Positions 1 through 9,231 of a stretch of DNA of 64,000 nt are shown here, in pieces. Numbering within the stretch: the stretch's first letter is position 1; the number at the start of each line of letters is the position of its first letter. The position numbers and the translations under genes were made by a program. Source of the DNA: [Clostridium] scindens (lineage in GTDB: Bacteria; Bacillota; Clostridia; Lachnospirales; Lachnospiraceae). The DNA lies in contig NZ_CP080442.1 in NCBI RefSeq assembly GCF_019597925.1, positions 909,001 through 973,000 of the forward strand. Reading direction: 5' to 3'. The notes beneath the pieces are model-generated. The model was not told where the DNA came from. It ran no database searches and saw only the letters and a program-made list of their open reading frames with translations.

Positions 1-2
1 GC

Positions 3-1403
3 GCCCTCAAACGTGCGGAAAAGATCCAGAAGCAGCTGGAGGAAGGCAGCCTTACAGGCCCTCTGGCGGGAGTGCCAGTGGCGATCAAGGATAATCTTTG
101 TACCGAGGATATGCTTACTACCTGCAGTTCTAAGATTCTGGAAAACTTTAAGCCCACATATACAGCAGAGGCAGTCAGGAATCTGGAAAAGGCGGGGGCA
201 GTGATCATTGGCAAGACCAATATGGATGAATTTGCCATGGGAAGTACGACAGAGACCTCTTATTTTGGAGAGACCAGGAATCCATGGAATCTAAAGCATG
301 TACCGGGCGGCTCCTCCGGCGGCTCCTGCACAGCGGTAGCAGCGGAAGAATGCGCGTTTGCGCTTGGTACTGATACCGGCGGGAGCATTCGCCAGCCTAG
401 TTCCTATTGCGGCGTTGTGGGGATCAAGCCTACGTATGGCACGGTATCCCGTTATGGTCTGGTGGCCTATGGCTCATCTCTGGACCAGGTTGGGCCGATC
501 GCGAAGGATGTGACGGACTGCGCGACGATTCTGGAAGCGATCGCTTCTCATGACCCGAAGGATAGCACGTCGATTGACCGGAACACATATGCCTATCCGG
601 GAAGAGAAGAAGGAATCAAGGGCTATGATTTTACCGGCGCTCTGGTGGATGATGTGAAGGGGATGAGAATTGGCATCCCACAGGATTATTTCGGAAAAGG
701 GCTGGATCAGGAAGTCAAGGAACGGATTCTGAGCGCAGTAAAAGTATTGGAGGAAAAAGGCGCGGTTGTGGAAGAATTCGATCTCAGCCTTGTACAGTAT
801 GCAGTCCCTGCCTATTACGTGATCGCTTCAGCGGAGGCAAGTTCCAATCTGTCCCGCTTTGACGGAGTGAAATATGGATACCGCACGGAGGAATACAAAG
901 GACTTCATAATATGTACAAAAAAACCCGCTCGGAGGGATTTGGCTCCGAGGTAAAGCGAAGGATCATGCTGGGTTCCTTTGCGCTTAGTTCCGGCTATTA
1001 TGACGCTTATTATCTGAAGGCATTGAAGACAAAGGCTCTTATTAAACAAGCGTTTGACAAGGCTTTTGAGAAATACGATGTGATTGTGGCTCCAGTTGCG
1101 CCTACAACAGCGCCGGAATTAGGAAAGAGCCTGAGCGATCCGATGAAAATGTATCTGGCGGATGTCTATACTGTTTCCGCTAATCTGGCCGGCCTTCCTG
1201 GAATCAGCGTACCGGTGGGGATGGATTCAAAGGGGCTTCCCGTGGGAATGCAGCTGCTTGGCAACTGCTTTGAGGAGCATAAGATCCTTCGGGCAGCATA
1301 CGCATACGAACAGACGAGGCCTTATGAAAGGCCTGGCTTTGTAAAGGACATGGCAGGGCAGGAAGCTGCCCGGGCGGATGAAAGCAAGAAAGGGGGCAGA
1401 TAA
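3..1403 (+). CDS. gatA: Aspartyl/glutamyl-tRNA(Asn/Gln) amidotransferase subunit A (5'-truncated by window edge)
   Basis: GatA hydrolyses glutamine and feeds ammonia to GatB, converting Glu-tRNA(Gln) or Asp-tRNA(Asn) to the amidated form in the cytosol. The frame is open from base 3, so the true start lies left of the window. The GTG at 72 is internal, because amidase-like sequence (LAGVPVAIKDN) crosses it. The amidase-signature catalytic lysine sits in VAIKDN (codon 87-89), and the Ser-cisSer pair lies in GGSSGGS near 305-330, followed by the glycine-rich GTDTGGSIRQP stretch. About 466 codons are present against roughly 490 in the family, so only a short N-terminus is missing. The stop lies 2 nt before gatB, with gatC presumably upstream. 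Identity is very secure. Confidence 0.97.
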   Translation, partial: ALKRAEKIQKQLEEGSLTGPLAGVPVAIKDNLCTEDMLTTCSSKILENFKPTYTAEAVRNLEKAGAVIIGKTNMDEFAMGSTTETSYFGETRNPWNLKHVPGGSSGGSCTAVAAEECAFALGTDTGGSIRQPSSYCGVVGIKPTYGTVSRYGLVAYGSSLDQVGPIAKDVTDCATILEAIASHDPKDSTSIDRNTYAYPGREEGIKGYDFTGALVDDVKGMRIGIPQDYFGKGLDQEVKERILSAVKVLEEKGAVVEEFDLSLVQYAVPAYYVIASAEASSNLSRFDGVKYGYRTEEYKGLHNMYKKTRSEGFGSEVKRRIMLGSFALSSGYYDAYYLKALKTKALIKQAFDKAFEKYDVIVAPVAPTTAPELGKSLSDPMKMYLADVYTVSANLAGLPGISVPVGMDSKGLPVGMQLLGNCFEEHKILRAAYAYEQTRPYERPGFVKDMAGQEAARADESKKGGR

Positions 1404-1405
1404 TC

Positions 1406-2839
1406 ATGACCAGACAGTATGAAACGGTGATCGGACTGGAAGTCCATGTGGAATTAGCAACTAAGACCAAGATCTTCTGCTCCTGCAGCACGCAGTTCGG
1501 GGGCGCGCCCAATACGCACACCTGCCCGGTGTGTACTGGCATGCCGGGGTCTCTTCCGGTTCTGAACAGGCAGGTGGTAGAGTATGCTATGGCAATCGGC
1601 CTTGCCACCAACTGCGAGATAGCCAGGGAATGCAAATTTGACCGCAAGAATTATTTCTATCCGGACAATCCGCAGAACTACCAGATATCCCAGCTGTATC
1701 TGCCGATTGCAAGAAACGGATATGTGGAGATCGAAGCAGGGGACATTAAGAAAAAGGTACGCATCCATGAGATGCACATGGAAGAAGACGCAGGAAAACT
1801 GATCCACGACGAATGGGATGACACCTCGCTGGTGGATTATAACCGAAGCGGCGTCCCGCTGGTGGAGATCGTATCCGAGCCGGATATGCGCTCAGCGGAA
1901 GAGGTGATCGCTTACCTGGAGAAACTGCGCACCATCATCCAGTATCTGGGGGCATCCGACTGCAAGCTGCAGGAAGGCTCCATGAGAGCGGACGTCAACC
2001 TGTCTGTCCGGGAAGTCGGCAGAGAGGAATTTGGCACCCGGACGGAGATGAAGAATCTGAACTCCTTTAAGGCCATAGCCAGGGCGATCGAAGGCGAACG
2101 CCGGCGCCAGATAGAACTTCTGGAAGAAGGGAAAGAAGTAGTCCAGGAAACACGCAGGTGGGATGACAACAAAGAGGCCTCCTATGCCATGCGTTCCAAA
2201 GAAGACGCGAAGGATTACCGCTATTTTCCAGAACCCGACCTGGTTCCCGTGACCATCAGCGATGAATGGATCGAGGAAGTAAGATCAAGACAGCCGGAAC
2301 TGCGGGCAGAGAAACTAGAAAGATATAGGAAGGAATTTGATATTCCTCAGTATGACGCGGAGATTATCACAAGTTCCAAGCATATGGCGGATATCTTCGA
2401 AGAGGCCACGGCTATCTGCAAAAAGCCAAAGAAAGTATCCAACTGGCTGATGGTTGAGACCCTCCGCCTCCTGAAGGAGCATGATATGCAGCCGGAAGAT
2501 ATCCGGTTCTCGCCGGAGAATCTCGCAGCGCTGATCGAACTTGCCGACGCGGGAACCATCAACAGTTCCGTGGCAAAAGAAGTATTTGAAAAGATATTTG
2601 AAGAGGACGTAGATCCAAAAGACTACGTAGAGAAGCACGGACTTAAGACGGTGAATGACGAAGGCGCGCTTATGGAAGTGCTGACGCAGGTGATCGCAGA
2701 GAATCCGAAGGCTGTCGCTGATTTTAAGAACGGGAAAGAAAAAGCCCTGGGAGCCCTCGTGGGACAGACGATGAAGGCCATGAAAGGCAAGGCGGATCCG
2801 GGACTGGCAAGCCAGAAGTTAAGAGAGATGTTAAGTTAG
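1406..2839 (+). CDS. gatB: Aspartyl/glutamyl-tRNA(Asn/Gln) amidotransferase subunit B
   Basis: GatB is the kinase/transamidase subunit of GatCAB. It phosphorylates the misacylated aminoacyl end and adds ammonia delivered from GatA. At 477 aa it is family-typical. The N-terminal signature VIGLEVHVEL is followed by a cysteine cluster (CSC...CPVC, residues about 25-42) that forms the zinc site of bacterial GatB. Then come the cradle-domain motifs RKNYFYPDNPQNYQISQ and RADVNLSVR, and a C-terminal YqeY-like tail ending GQTMKAMKGKADP, which binds tRNA. The ATG follows a GGGGG-rich ribosome site inside the end of gatA, so translation is coupled. The pathway implies that this organism lacks a discriminating AsnRS or GlnRS route, or uses both. 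Confidence 0.98.
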   Translation: MTRQYETVIGLEVHVELATKTKIFCSCSTQFGGAPNTHTCPVCTGMPGSLPVLNRQVVEYAMAIGLATNCEIARECKFDRKNYFYPDNPQNYQISQLYLPIARNGYVEIEAGDIKKKVRIHEMHMEEDAGKLIHDEWDDTSLVDYNRSGVPLVEIVSEPDMRSAEEVIAYLEKLRTIIQYLGASDCKLQEGSMRADVNLSVREVGREEFGTRTEMKNLNSFKAIARAIEGERRRQIELLEEGKEVVQETRRWDDNKEASYAMRSKEDAKDYRYFPEPDLVPVTISDEWIEEVRSRQPELRAEKLERYRKEFDIPQYDAEIITSSKHMADIFEEATAICKKPKKVSNWLMVETLRLLKEHDMQPEDIRFSPENLAALIELADAGTINSSVAKEVFEKIFEEDVDPKDYVEKHGLKTVNDEGALMEVLTQVIAENPKAVADFKNGKEKALGALVGQTMKAMKGKADPGLASQKLREMLS

Positions 2840-2926
2840 TATTAGACAGAAGCGGCTGCCATGTGTTACAATTCTTGAGTAATATCATGGAATATAAAAT
2901 ACGATGAATAGAAAAGGAGAAGTCAT

Positions 2927-4339
2927 ATGGGAGGTTTTTTTGGCGTAGCGTCAAAGAATGATTGCGTATTAGAACTTTTTTATGGAGTAGATTATCACTC
3001 GCATCTTGGAACCAGACGAGGAGGTATGGCAACACACGGCAAGGCTGGATTCAACCGTGCGATCCACAACATTGAGAACTCGCCGTTCCGTACGAAATTC
3101 GAGCGTGATGTGGAAGAGATGGAGGGAAATCTTGGAATCGGCTGTATCTCGGACTTTGAGCCGCAGCCCCTGCTGATACAATCCCATCTTGGCAGTTTTG
3201 CCATCACGACGGTCGGCAAGATCAACAATTTTGATGAATTGCTGGGGCGTGTTTATAAGGATGGCCATTCTCATTTCCAGGAGATGAGCGGCGGGCAGGT
3301 CAATGCCACGGAACTGGTGGCATCCCTTATCTGTAAGAAGCCAACGATTGTGGAGGGAATCCAGTATGTACAGGAGATCATAGACGGCTCCATGACGCTT
3401 CTGCTCATGACAGAGGACGGGCTATACGCCGCGAGGGACCGCTATGGAAGGACTCCGCTTGCTATCGGGCATAAAGAAGACGCGTACTGCGTTTCTTTTG
3501 AAAGCTTTGCTTATATCAATCTGGGCTATTCGGACTATAAAGAACTAGGCCCAGGGGAGATCGCATTTATCACTCCGGAAGGGGTGGAAACCCTGAGCGC
3601 TCCAAAAGAAGAGATGAAGATATGCTCCTTTTTGTGGGTATACTATGGATATCCGACCTCCTCATATGAGGGAGTCAATGTAGAAGAGATGCGCTACAAA
3701 TGCGGGAGCATGCTGGCAAAAAGAGATGGAGATTCCGTACATCCCGACGTGATCGCCGGCGTGCCGGATTCTGGTATCGCGCACGCGATCGGATACGCCA
3801 ATGAGGCAGGCATTCCATATGCAAGGCCTTTCATTAAGTATACACCTACCTGGCCGCGGTCATTTATGCCGCAGAACCAGAGCCAGCGTAATCTGATCGC
3901 CAGGATGAAGCTGATTCCGGTACCGGCCCTGATCGAGGATAAGAAACTATTGTTGATCGACGATTCCATCGTGCGTGGAACCCAGCTTCGGGAGACTACA
4001 GAATTCCTGTACAATAGCGGGGCAAAAGAAGTGCATGTCCGTCCGGCGTGCCCGCCTCTTCTATACGGCTGCAAGTATCTGAACTTTTCACGTTCCAAGT
4101 CAGAATTGGAACTGATAACGAGACGTGTCATAAAGGAACAAGAAGGAGAAGACTGCCCTCAGGAAGTATTGGACGAGTATGCGGATCCTTGCTCCTGCCG
4201 CTACGCAAAGCTGATCGAGGAGATCCGCAAGCGGCAGAACTTTACGACGCTGCGCTATCACAGGCTGGATGACCTGATCGCATCCATTGGCATCGAGCCG
4301 TGCAAGTTATGTACTTATTGCTTTGATGGAAAAGAATAG
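2927..4339 (+). CDS. Amidophosphoribosyltransferase-like protein without the N-terminal nucleophile cysteine
   Basis: The 470-aa protein has the two-domain layout of PurF: an N-terminal Ntn glutaminase-like domain (residues about 1-225, with LGTRRGGMA at the place of the usual HRGQ loop) and a C-terminal type I phosphoribosyltransferase domain. The PRPP loop LLIDDSIVRGTQ is near residues 341-352. Real PurF begins Met-Cys, and the processed Cys1 is the glutaminase nucleophile. Here the protein begins MGGFFGV, so Gly replaces it and glutaminase activity is unlikely. C-terminal cysteines (CSCRY and CKLCTYC) resemble the Fe-S ligands of Bacillus-type PurF. It may be an ammonia-dependent enzyme, a regulator, or a paralogue beside a true PurF elsewhere. 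The start follows an AAAGGAG ribosome site. Family assignment is secure; function is not. Confidence 0.85.
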   Translation: MGGFFGVASKNDCVLELFYGVDYHSHLGTRRGGMATHGKAGFNRAIHNIENSPFRTKFERDVEEMEGNLGIGCISDFEPQPLLIQSHLGSFAITTVGKINNFDELLGRVYKDGHSHFQEMSGGQVNATELVASLICKKPTIVEGIQYVQEIIDGSMTLLLMTEDGLYAARDRYGRTPLAIGHKEDAYCVSFESFAYINLGYSDYKELGPGEIAFITPEGVETLSAPKEEMKICSFLWVYYGYPTSSYEGVNVEEMRYKCGSMLAKRDGDSVHPDVIAGVPDSGIAHAIGYANEAGIPYARPFIKYTPTWPRSFMPQNQSQRNLIARMKLIPVPALIEDKKLLLIDDSIVRGTQLRETTEFLYNSGAKEVHVRPACPPLLYGCKYLNFSRSKSELELITRRVIKEQEGEDCPQEVLDEYADPCSCRYAKLIEEIRKRQNFTTLRYHRLDDLIASIGIEPCKLCTYCFDGKE

Positions 4340-4357
4340 AAGAATAAGAAACATTTT

Positions 4358-4388
4358 AAGGGAGAGCAATAGAAGGCTCTCCCTTTTT
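4358..4388. terminator. Bidirectional intrinsic terminator
   Basis: An inverted repeat AAGGGAGAGC / GCTCTCCCTT with an 8-nt loop is followed by TTTTT on the plus strand and, read from the other side, by a T-rich run. It sits between the convergent PurF-like gene and the GNAT gene and would end both transcripts. Confidence 0.85.
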
Positions 4389-4401
4389 AACGCGTGATCA
4401 G

Positions 4402-4908
4402 TTAATTGCTAATGGCATAGGTCAATATATAATCATCCATGACAAACCCATTTCCGATGTCCGCCACCTGCTCATCCGTAATCTTAAATCCCAGATGATC
4501 ATAGATGGCCAGGGTATTGTCATTGTGCTTATTACAGGTGAGGTAGATCTTAGAAAGGCCTCTTTCACGGCAAAGATTTACAAGGAACTGGAAGGCTTCT
4601 GTTGCCAGATGGCATCCGCGGAATTCCTTTTTGACATACAGCTTGCTTAGGAAAAGCGCGTCCGCTTCCTGGTGAATGCCGGTATAGCCTGCCATGGCAT
4701 GCGAACGATAGATCTGAAAATATTCATAGCCGTCATGTTCTATCTGCGCTTTGATGGCAGGATAGGATTGGAACTTATCTACCATATAGTCCACCTGCTC
4801 CTTGCCGATGATTGGCGTAAAATGCTGATGCCATATCTCTTCCGCTAATATGGCGATGTCCTGTATCTCGCTGTCAGACTTGGCGGGACGTATTTCTGTC
4901 GTGTTCAT
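4402..4908 (-). CDS. GNAT-family N-acetyltransferase
   Basis: This 168-aa protein is a single GNAT domain, predicted to transfer an acetyl group from acetyl-CoA to an unknown amine. The acetyl-CoA pyrophosphate loop is visible as RGCHLATEAF (the RGxGxA-type motif A), following the beta-4 strand ALFLSKLYVKKEF. The C-terminal part carries NDNTLAIYDHLGF, the usual motif B with its tyrosine. The start ATG has a CAGGAG ribosome site about 10 nt upstream on the minus strand. It is a lone gene convergent with the PurF-like gene. The substrate cannot be read from the sequence. Confidence 0.9.
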   Translation of the reverse strand: MNTTEIRPAKSDSEIQDIAILAEEIWHQHFTPIIGKEQVDYMVDKFQSYPAIKAQIEHDGYEYFQIYRSHAMAGYTGIHQEADALFLSKLYVKKEFRGCHLATEAFQFLVNLCRERGLSKIYLTCNKHNDNTLAIYDHLGFKITDEQVADIGNGFVMDDYILTYAISN

Positions 4909-4975
4909 ATTCTTGGCTCCTGTTCTTTAGAATAGTTTTATAAATAAGTCAATTCTCTTCTGCTATTATAAGTGA

Positions 4976-4981
4976 TATAAT
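4976..4981 (+). promoter_or_regulatory. Possible -10 element of the ABC transporter pair
   Basis: A perfect TATAAT lies 41 nt before the ATPase start at 5022. The matching -35 (TTCTCT around 4953-4958) is poor, so this may be an activator-dependent promoter or only an AT-rich coincidence. Confidence 0.35.
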
Positions 4982-5021
4982 AAAAAGATACAATAATGAA
5001 TTCAGAGGTCGGAGGAAGGCA

Positions 5022-5726
5022 ATGGACAGGTTTGTGTCATTAGAGGGCGTGAAAAAGATATACAATATGGGCGAGGTTAAGATCATGGCCGCCGCGGGAA
5101 TCGACTTCCAGATCAAGAAGGGCGAATTCGCGGTAGTGGTAGGGCCAAGCGGCGCGGGCAAGACCACGGTCCTTAACATTCTGGGGGGGATGGACACGGC
5201 GACGGAAGGAAAGGTCCTGGTGGACGGACAGGATATTGCGACCTATTCCCAGAAGCAGCTTACCGCGTACCGAAGGGATGATATTGGCTTTGTATTCCAG
5301 TTCTACAATCTGATCCCCAACCTGACCGCGCTTGAGAATGTGGAACTGGCGCTACAGATATGCAAGGATCCTATGGACGCGGCAGACGTACTGGAAGAAG
5401 TGGGATTGGGGGAGCGGCTGAACAACTTTCCGGCACAGCTTTCCGGAGGGGAGCAGCAAAGAGTATCGATCGCCAGGGCTTTGGCGAAGAATCCGAAGCT
5501 TCTGCTGTGCGACGAGCCTACAGGGGCGCTGGATTACAATACAGGAAAGGCTATTCTTAAACTGCTGCAGGATACCTGCCGCAACAAGGGAATGACGGTC
5601 ATACTCATTACGCATAATTCAGCGATAGCGCCGATGGCGGACCGCGTGATAAAGATCAAGAACGGAAAAGTTTCGGACATTATAGAGAATAAATATCCTG
5701 TATCGGTTGAGACGATAGAGTGGTAG
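5022..5726 (+). CDS. ABC transporter ATP-binding protein (MacB/LolD type)
   Basis: This 234-aa nucleotide-binding subunit is predicted to work at the cytoplasmic face with the FtsX-type permease immediately downstream. Walker A is GPSGAGKT (about residues 43-50), the Q-loop region is VFQFYNLIPNLTALENV, the ABC signature is LSGGEQQR, and Walker B is LLLCDEPTGALD followed by the H-loop in ITHN. These are the features of the MacB/LolD/FtsE group rather than of classical importers. It has a strong ribosome site (GGAGG) and ends 9 nt before the permease, so the two form an operon. No substrate can be inferred. Confidence 0.95.
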   Translation: MDRFVSLEGVKKIYNMGEVKIMAAAGIDFQIKKGEFAVVVGPSGAGKTTVLNILGGMDTATEGKVLVDGQDIATYSQKQLTAYRRDDIGFVFQFYNLIPNLTALENVELALQICKDPMDAADVLEEVGLGERLNNFPAQLSGGEQQRVSIARALAKNPKLLLCDEPTGALDYNTGKAILKLLQDTCRNKGMTVILITHNSAIAPMADRVIKIKNGKVSDIIENKYPVSVETIEW

Positions 5727-5735
5727 AGGTGGCGC

Positions 5736-8700
5736 ATGGGAACAAGGTCTACGCGAAAAGATTTTTATATGGAGATAAGAAAGAGTTCAGGGCGTTTTAT
5801 ATCAATCCTGTTTATTGTGGCGCTCGGAGTTGCTTTCTTTTCTGGGATACGCTCCTCCGAGCCGTCAATGCGGATAACCGGAGATGCATATTTCGATGGC
5901 GCGAATCTTTTTGATATTAAGACGGTAAGCACGCTGGGTATTACGAAAGATGATATCCGGGCGCTTCAAGAGGTAGACAATGTGGCGAAGGCCGAAGGCT
6001 CATACAGCGCGGATTTCCTAAGCAATACGGAAGATGAGCAGTATGTCCTTCACGTGATGGCGCTGCAAAAAGATATGAATGAGGCGGCGGTGACGGATGG
6101 CAGGCTTCCAAAGAAGATTGGGGAATGCCTGGCGGACGACGAGATGGGATACAAGGTGGGCGATAAGATTACGCTAAAGTCGGGAACCAGCGATCCGGTC
6201 TCAGATACGTTAAAGACAGAGGAGCTTACGGTAGTCGGAACCGGAAGCAGTCCTTGCTATATCTCCTTTGGCAGAGGCAGCGCCACCATCGGGACCGGAA
6301 GCATAGATGGATTCCTGATCGTCCCGGAACAGACGTTTGACATGCCGGCCTATACGGAAGCCTATGTGCAGGTGGCAGGGGCAAAGGAATTGACGACCTA
6401 TACGCAGGCCTATGATAAAAAGATCGAAGAGGTTATGGATGGGATAGAAGACATTACCGGGGACCGGGGTAAGATACGAAGGCAGCAGCTGCTGGATGAT
6501 GCCAATGCCGAACTTGACAAAGCCAAGGATGAACTTGCGAAAGGAAAAGAAGAATCTGATCAGAAACTAGGCGATGCGGCCAATGCTATTGCCGATGGCG
6601 AGCAGCAGTTAGGCGATGCCCGGGCGAAGATAGAGGACGGCAAGAGCCAGATTGCCGATGCAAAGGCAACCTTGAATTCCAAGCAGAAGGAACTGGACAA
6701 TGCAAAGGCAGAGTATGAGGCTGGCTTGGCAAAGTTTCAGGAGGGAAAGGCCGCCTATGAGCAGGGCGCGGCAGAGTTTGCCGCAGGCAAGCCGGCGGCG
6801 CAGGAACAGATCCGGCAGGGAGAAGAAGGGCTGGCTGTGTTCCGCCAGCAGCTGGATCAGGGATGGAGCGGATATAACCAGCTTCTGGAGAACATAAAAG
6901 GGATGGAGGACAATCCCATGGATCCATCGGAGCCCGGATATGATGAATGGCTCCAGACCTTGGGAGGACTAAAGGAGCAGGCAGATGCGACAAATCAGCA
7001 GCTTAGCGCGCAGGAAGAAGAATATGCCAAGCAGTCTGCCAAACTTGAAGGGGCGAAAAAGCAGTTAAGCGATGGCGAGCAGAAACTTCAGGATACGAAG
7101 GCCGCTCTGGATGGCAGCGAACAGCAGCTTAGCCAGGCCTCTGCCCAGATAAAGTCTGGGCAGGAGCAGATTGATGCCGGATGGCAGGAACTCCATTCGA
7201 AGGAGGCTACGCTGACCGATGGCGAGAATGAACTGAACGCTAAGGCTGCGGAACTGGAAGATGCCAAGAAGGAATATGAAGACGGCAAGGCCAAAGCCGA
7301 GGCCGAGATAGAAGACGGCGAGAAGAAGATCAGCGATGCGGAAAGGGAGATTGCCGATATCGAGAAGCCCAAATGGTTCGTCTACGACAGAAGTTCTCTG
7401 CCGGAGTTCTCCGGATACGGAGAGAATGCTGACCGGATGCGGGCCATAGGAAAGGTGTTCCCGGTCATCTTCTTTCTGGTAGCCGCGCTGATCAGCCTTA
7501 CCAGCATGACCCGCATGGTGGAGGAGCAGCGCACCGCGATCGGAACCATGAAGGCGCTGGGCTATGACAAATTCGCCATTGCGTCCAAATATCTGGGCTA
7601 CGCCCTTCTGGCGACGGTGGGCGGAAGCGTGATCGGCGTGCTGGTAGGTGAAAAGATCCTTCCCTTCATCATTATCTATGCGTACGAGATTATGTATCAC
7701 CATATCCCGAAGATATTGGTGCCATATAACTGGCAATATGCGGCAATCGCTTCCTTTGCGGCGATCATCTGTACCATGGCGGCTACATTCCTGGCTTGCT
7801 ACAGGGAACTGGACGCGCAGCCAGCGGAATTGATGCGTCCGCCATCGCCGAAGAATGGAAAGCGGGTATTTCTGGAACGGATAAGGATAATATGGAAGCA
7901 TCTGAACTTTACATGGAAGTCTACCGTAAGGAATCTGATGCGATATAAAAAGCGTTTCTTCATGACGATATTCGGGATCGGAGGCTGTATGGCCCTGATG
8001 CTGGTTGGTTTTGGGCTTAAGGATTCCATCTTTGATATCGCGGACATCCAGTATGATGATATCCAGGTATATGACGGAAGCATCTATCTTCAGGAGAATC
8101 TGACGGATGAGCAGAAGCAGGATTTAAGGGGATTCCTTAAAAAAGACAAGGACGTGCAGCGCTTTATTGATGCTAATATGCAGAGTGTGACGCTGGTCAA
8201 TGGCAAGAAGGAGCGGGAGACCTATGAATGCGTATTGGAAGATCCGGGAAAAATGGATCAGTACATCCATCTGCGGGACCGCAAGACCAAGAAAGCCTAC
8301 GAACTATCGGATGAGGGGGCGATCATAAGCGAGAAGACCGCCAAACTGCTGGATGTAAAAGTGGGGGACAGCGTCTACATCAAGGATGAGAAGGATGGAA
8401 ATAAAGAAGTAAAGATCGAGCATATCTGTGAGAATTATATGGGGCACTATCTCTACATGACGCCAAAATATTATGAGAAAGTGTACAATGAGAAGCCGGA
8501 TTATAACAGCATATTCTTTGCCGCCAAGGATTCTTATACGAAGAAGCAGCTGGAGAAGGCCGGAGAAAAGATTGTAGCGGAGGATGCGGTGCTCAGTGTT
8601 GGCTATATGCATGACATAGAGAAGCAGCTGGACGATATGCTAAAGAGTTTGAACCTGGTAATCGTTGTCCTCATCATCTCGGCAGGAATGCTGGCCTTTG

Positions 8701-9050
8701 TCGTGCTTTATAATCTGAATAATATTAATATTACGGAAAGGCAGAGGGAGCTGGCCACGCTTAAAGTGCTGGGATTCTACAATCCGGAAGTGGCAGTCTA
8801 TGTGTACAGGGAAAATATCATCCTGACATTTGTGGGAGCGGCTGTCGGGGCAGTTCTTGGAAGGATTCTCCATTTGTTCGTGATCCAAACGGTAGAAGTG
8901 GACGCTGCCATGTTCGGACGCAACATCAATCTGCCCAGCTATCTGTACAGCCTGGCGTTTACCGTGGCGTTTTCCTTTATCGTCAATGGAGTGATGTATT
9001 TTAAACTCCGAAAGATCGATATGGTTGAGTCATTAAAGAGTGTTGAATAG
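5736..9050 (+). CDS. Giant FtsX-type ABC permease with long periplasm-side coiled coil
   Basis: The 1104-aa permease starts with one TM segment (about residues 20-40) and an extracytoplasmic region. A roughly 300-residue coiled coil (about 248-544) follows, made of repeated DAxxxLxxGxxQL-like heptads rich in Ala, Glu, Lys and Gln. Three TM helices of the first FtsX domain come next (about 575-690), then a second MacB-like ectodomain and the last FtsX helices (about 970-1100, with ITERQRELATLKVLGF). The layout is a mechanotransmitting permease, not a substrate channel. The coiled coil recalls YhgE/phage-infection proteins and could span the peptidoglycan. The ATG at 5736 follows AGAGGTGG. It is co-transcribed with the ATPase. 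The partner or substrate is unknown. Confidence 0.9.
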   Translation: MGTRSTRKDFYMEIRKSSGRFISILFIVALGVAFFSGIRSSEPSMRITGDAYFDGANLFDIKTVSTLGITKDDIRALQEVDNVAKAEGSYSADFLSNTEDEQYVLHVMALQKDMNEAAVTDGRLPKKIGECLADDEMGYKVGDKITLKSGTSDPVSDTLKTEELTVVGTGSSPCYISFGRGSATIGTGSIDGFLIVPEQTFDMPAYTEAYVQVAGAKELTTYTQAYDKKIEEVMDGIEDITGDRGKIRRQQLLDDANAELDKAKDELAKGKEESDQKLGDAANAIADGEQQLGDARAKIEDGKSQIADAKATLNSKQKELDNAKAEYEAGLAKFQEGKAAYEQGAAEFAAGKPAAQEQIRQGEEGLAVFRQQLDQGWSGYNQLLENIKGMEDNPMDPSEPGYDEWLQTLGGLKEQADATNQQLSAQEEEYAKQSAKLEGAKKQLSDGEQKLQDTKAALDGSEQQLSQASAQIKSGQEQIDAGWQELHSKEATLTDGENELNAKAAELEDAKKEYEDGKAKAEAEIEDGEKKISDAEREIADIEKPKWFVYDRSSLPEFSGYGENADRMRAIGKVFPVIFFLVAALISLTSMTRMVEEQRTAIGTMKALGYDKFAIASKYLGYALLATVGGSVIGVLVGEKILPFIIIYAYEIMYHHIPKILVPYNWQYAAIASFAAIICTMAATFLACYRELDAQPAELMRPPSPKNGKRVFLERIRIIWKHLNFTWKSTVRNLMRYKKRFFMTIFGIGGCMALMLVGFGLKDSIFDIADIQYDDIQVYDGSIYLQENLTDEQKQDLRGFLKKDKDVQRFIDANMQSVTLVNGKKERETYECVLEDPGKMDQYIHLRDRKTKKAYELSDEGAIISEKTAKLLDVKVGDSVYIKDEKDGNKEVKIEHICENYMGHYLYMTPKYYEKVYNEKPDYNSIFFAAKDSYTKKQLEKAGEKIVAEDAVLSVGYMHDIEKQLDDMLKSLNLVIVVLIISAGMLAFVVLYNLNNINITERQRELATLKVLGFYNPEVAVYVYRENIILTFVGAAVGAVLGRILHLFVIQTVEVDAAMFGRNINLPSYLYSLAFTVAFSFIVNGVMYFKLRKIDMVESLKSVE

Positions 9051-9103
9051 GATTATATTTTAAAAGGACTCTTAAAAGAAAATTTATGTTTTCACGGAAA
9101 TTG

Positions 9104-9130
9104 TTAGCACTCTTTTTAAAAGAGTGCTAA
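9104..9130 (+). promoter_or_regulatory. CIRCE operator (HrcA binding site)
   Basis: A perfect 9-9-9 inverted repeat: TTAGCACTC, nine spacer bases, GAGTGCTAA. This is the exact CIRCE consensus bound by the heat-shock repressor HrcA. It lies 7 nt upstream of the -35 box of the htpG promoter and 101 nt before the ATG. Confidence 0.97.
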
Positions 9131-9137
9131 TTTTCTA

Positions 9138-9166
9138 TTGACTTTTGAATTTCTCCGTATTATCAT
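9138..9166 (+). promoter_or_regulatory. Sigma-A promoter of htpG
   Basis: TTGACT (9138-9143), a 17-nt spacer and TATCAT (9161-9166) form a good housekeeping promoter directly downstream of the CIRCE element and 65 nt before the htpG start. Confidence 0.75.
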
Positions 9167-9231
9167 AACTGATAGATAATCAAGCGGGAGATAGCCGCAA
9201 AAAATATTACAAAGAATTAGGAGTGATAAAG

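Noticed and set aside
7065..7901. 278-aa minus-strand ORF inside the giant permease
   Set aside because: Overlaps TM and coiled-coil coding sequence; no ribosome site and no family resemblance.
9104..9130. Reading the TTAGCACTC/GAGTGCTAA hairpin as a terminator for the permease gene
   Set aside because: It matches CIRCE exactly and has only a weak T tract after it, so operator function explains it better.
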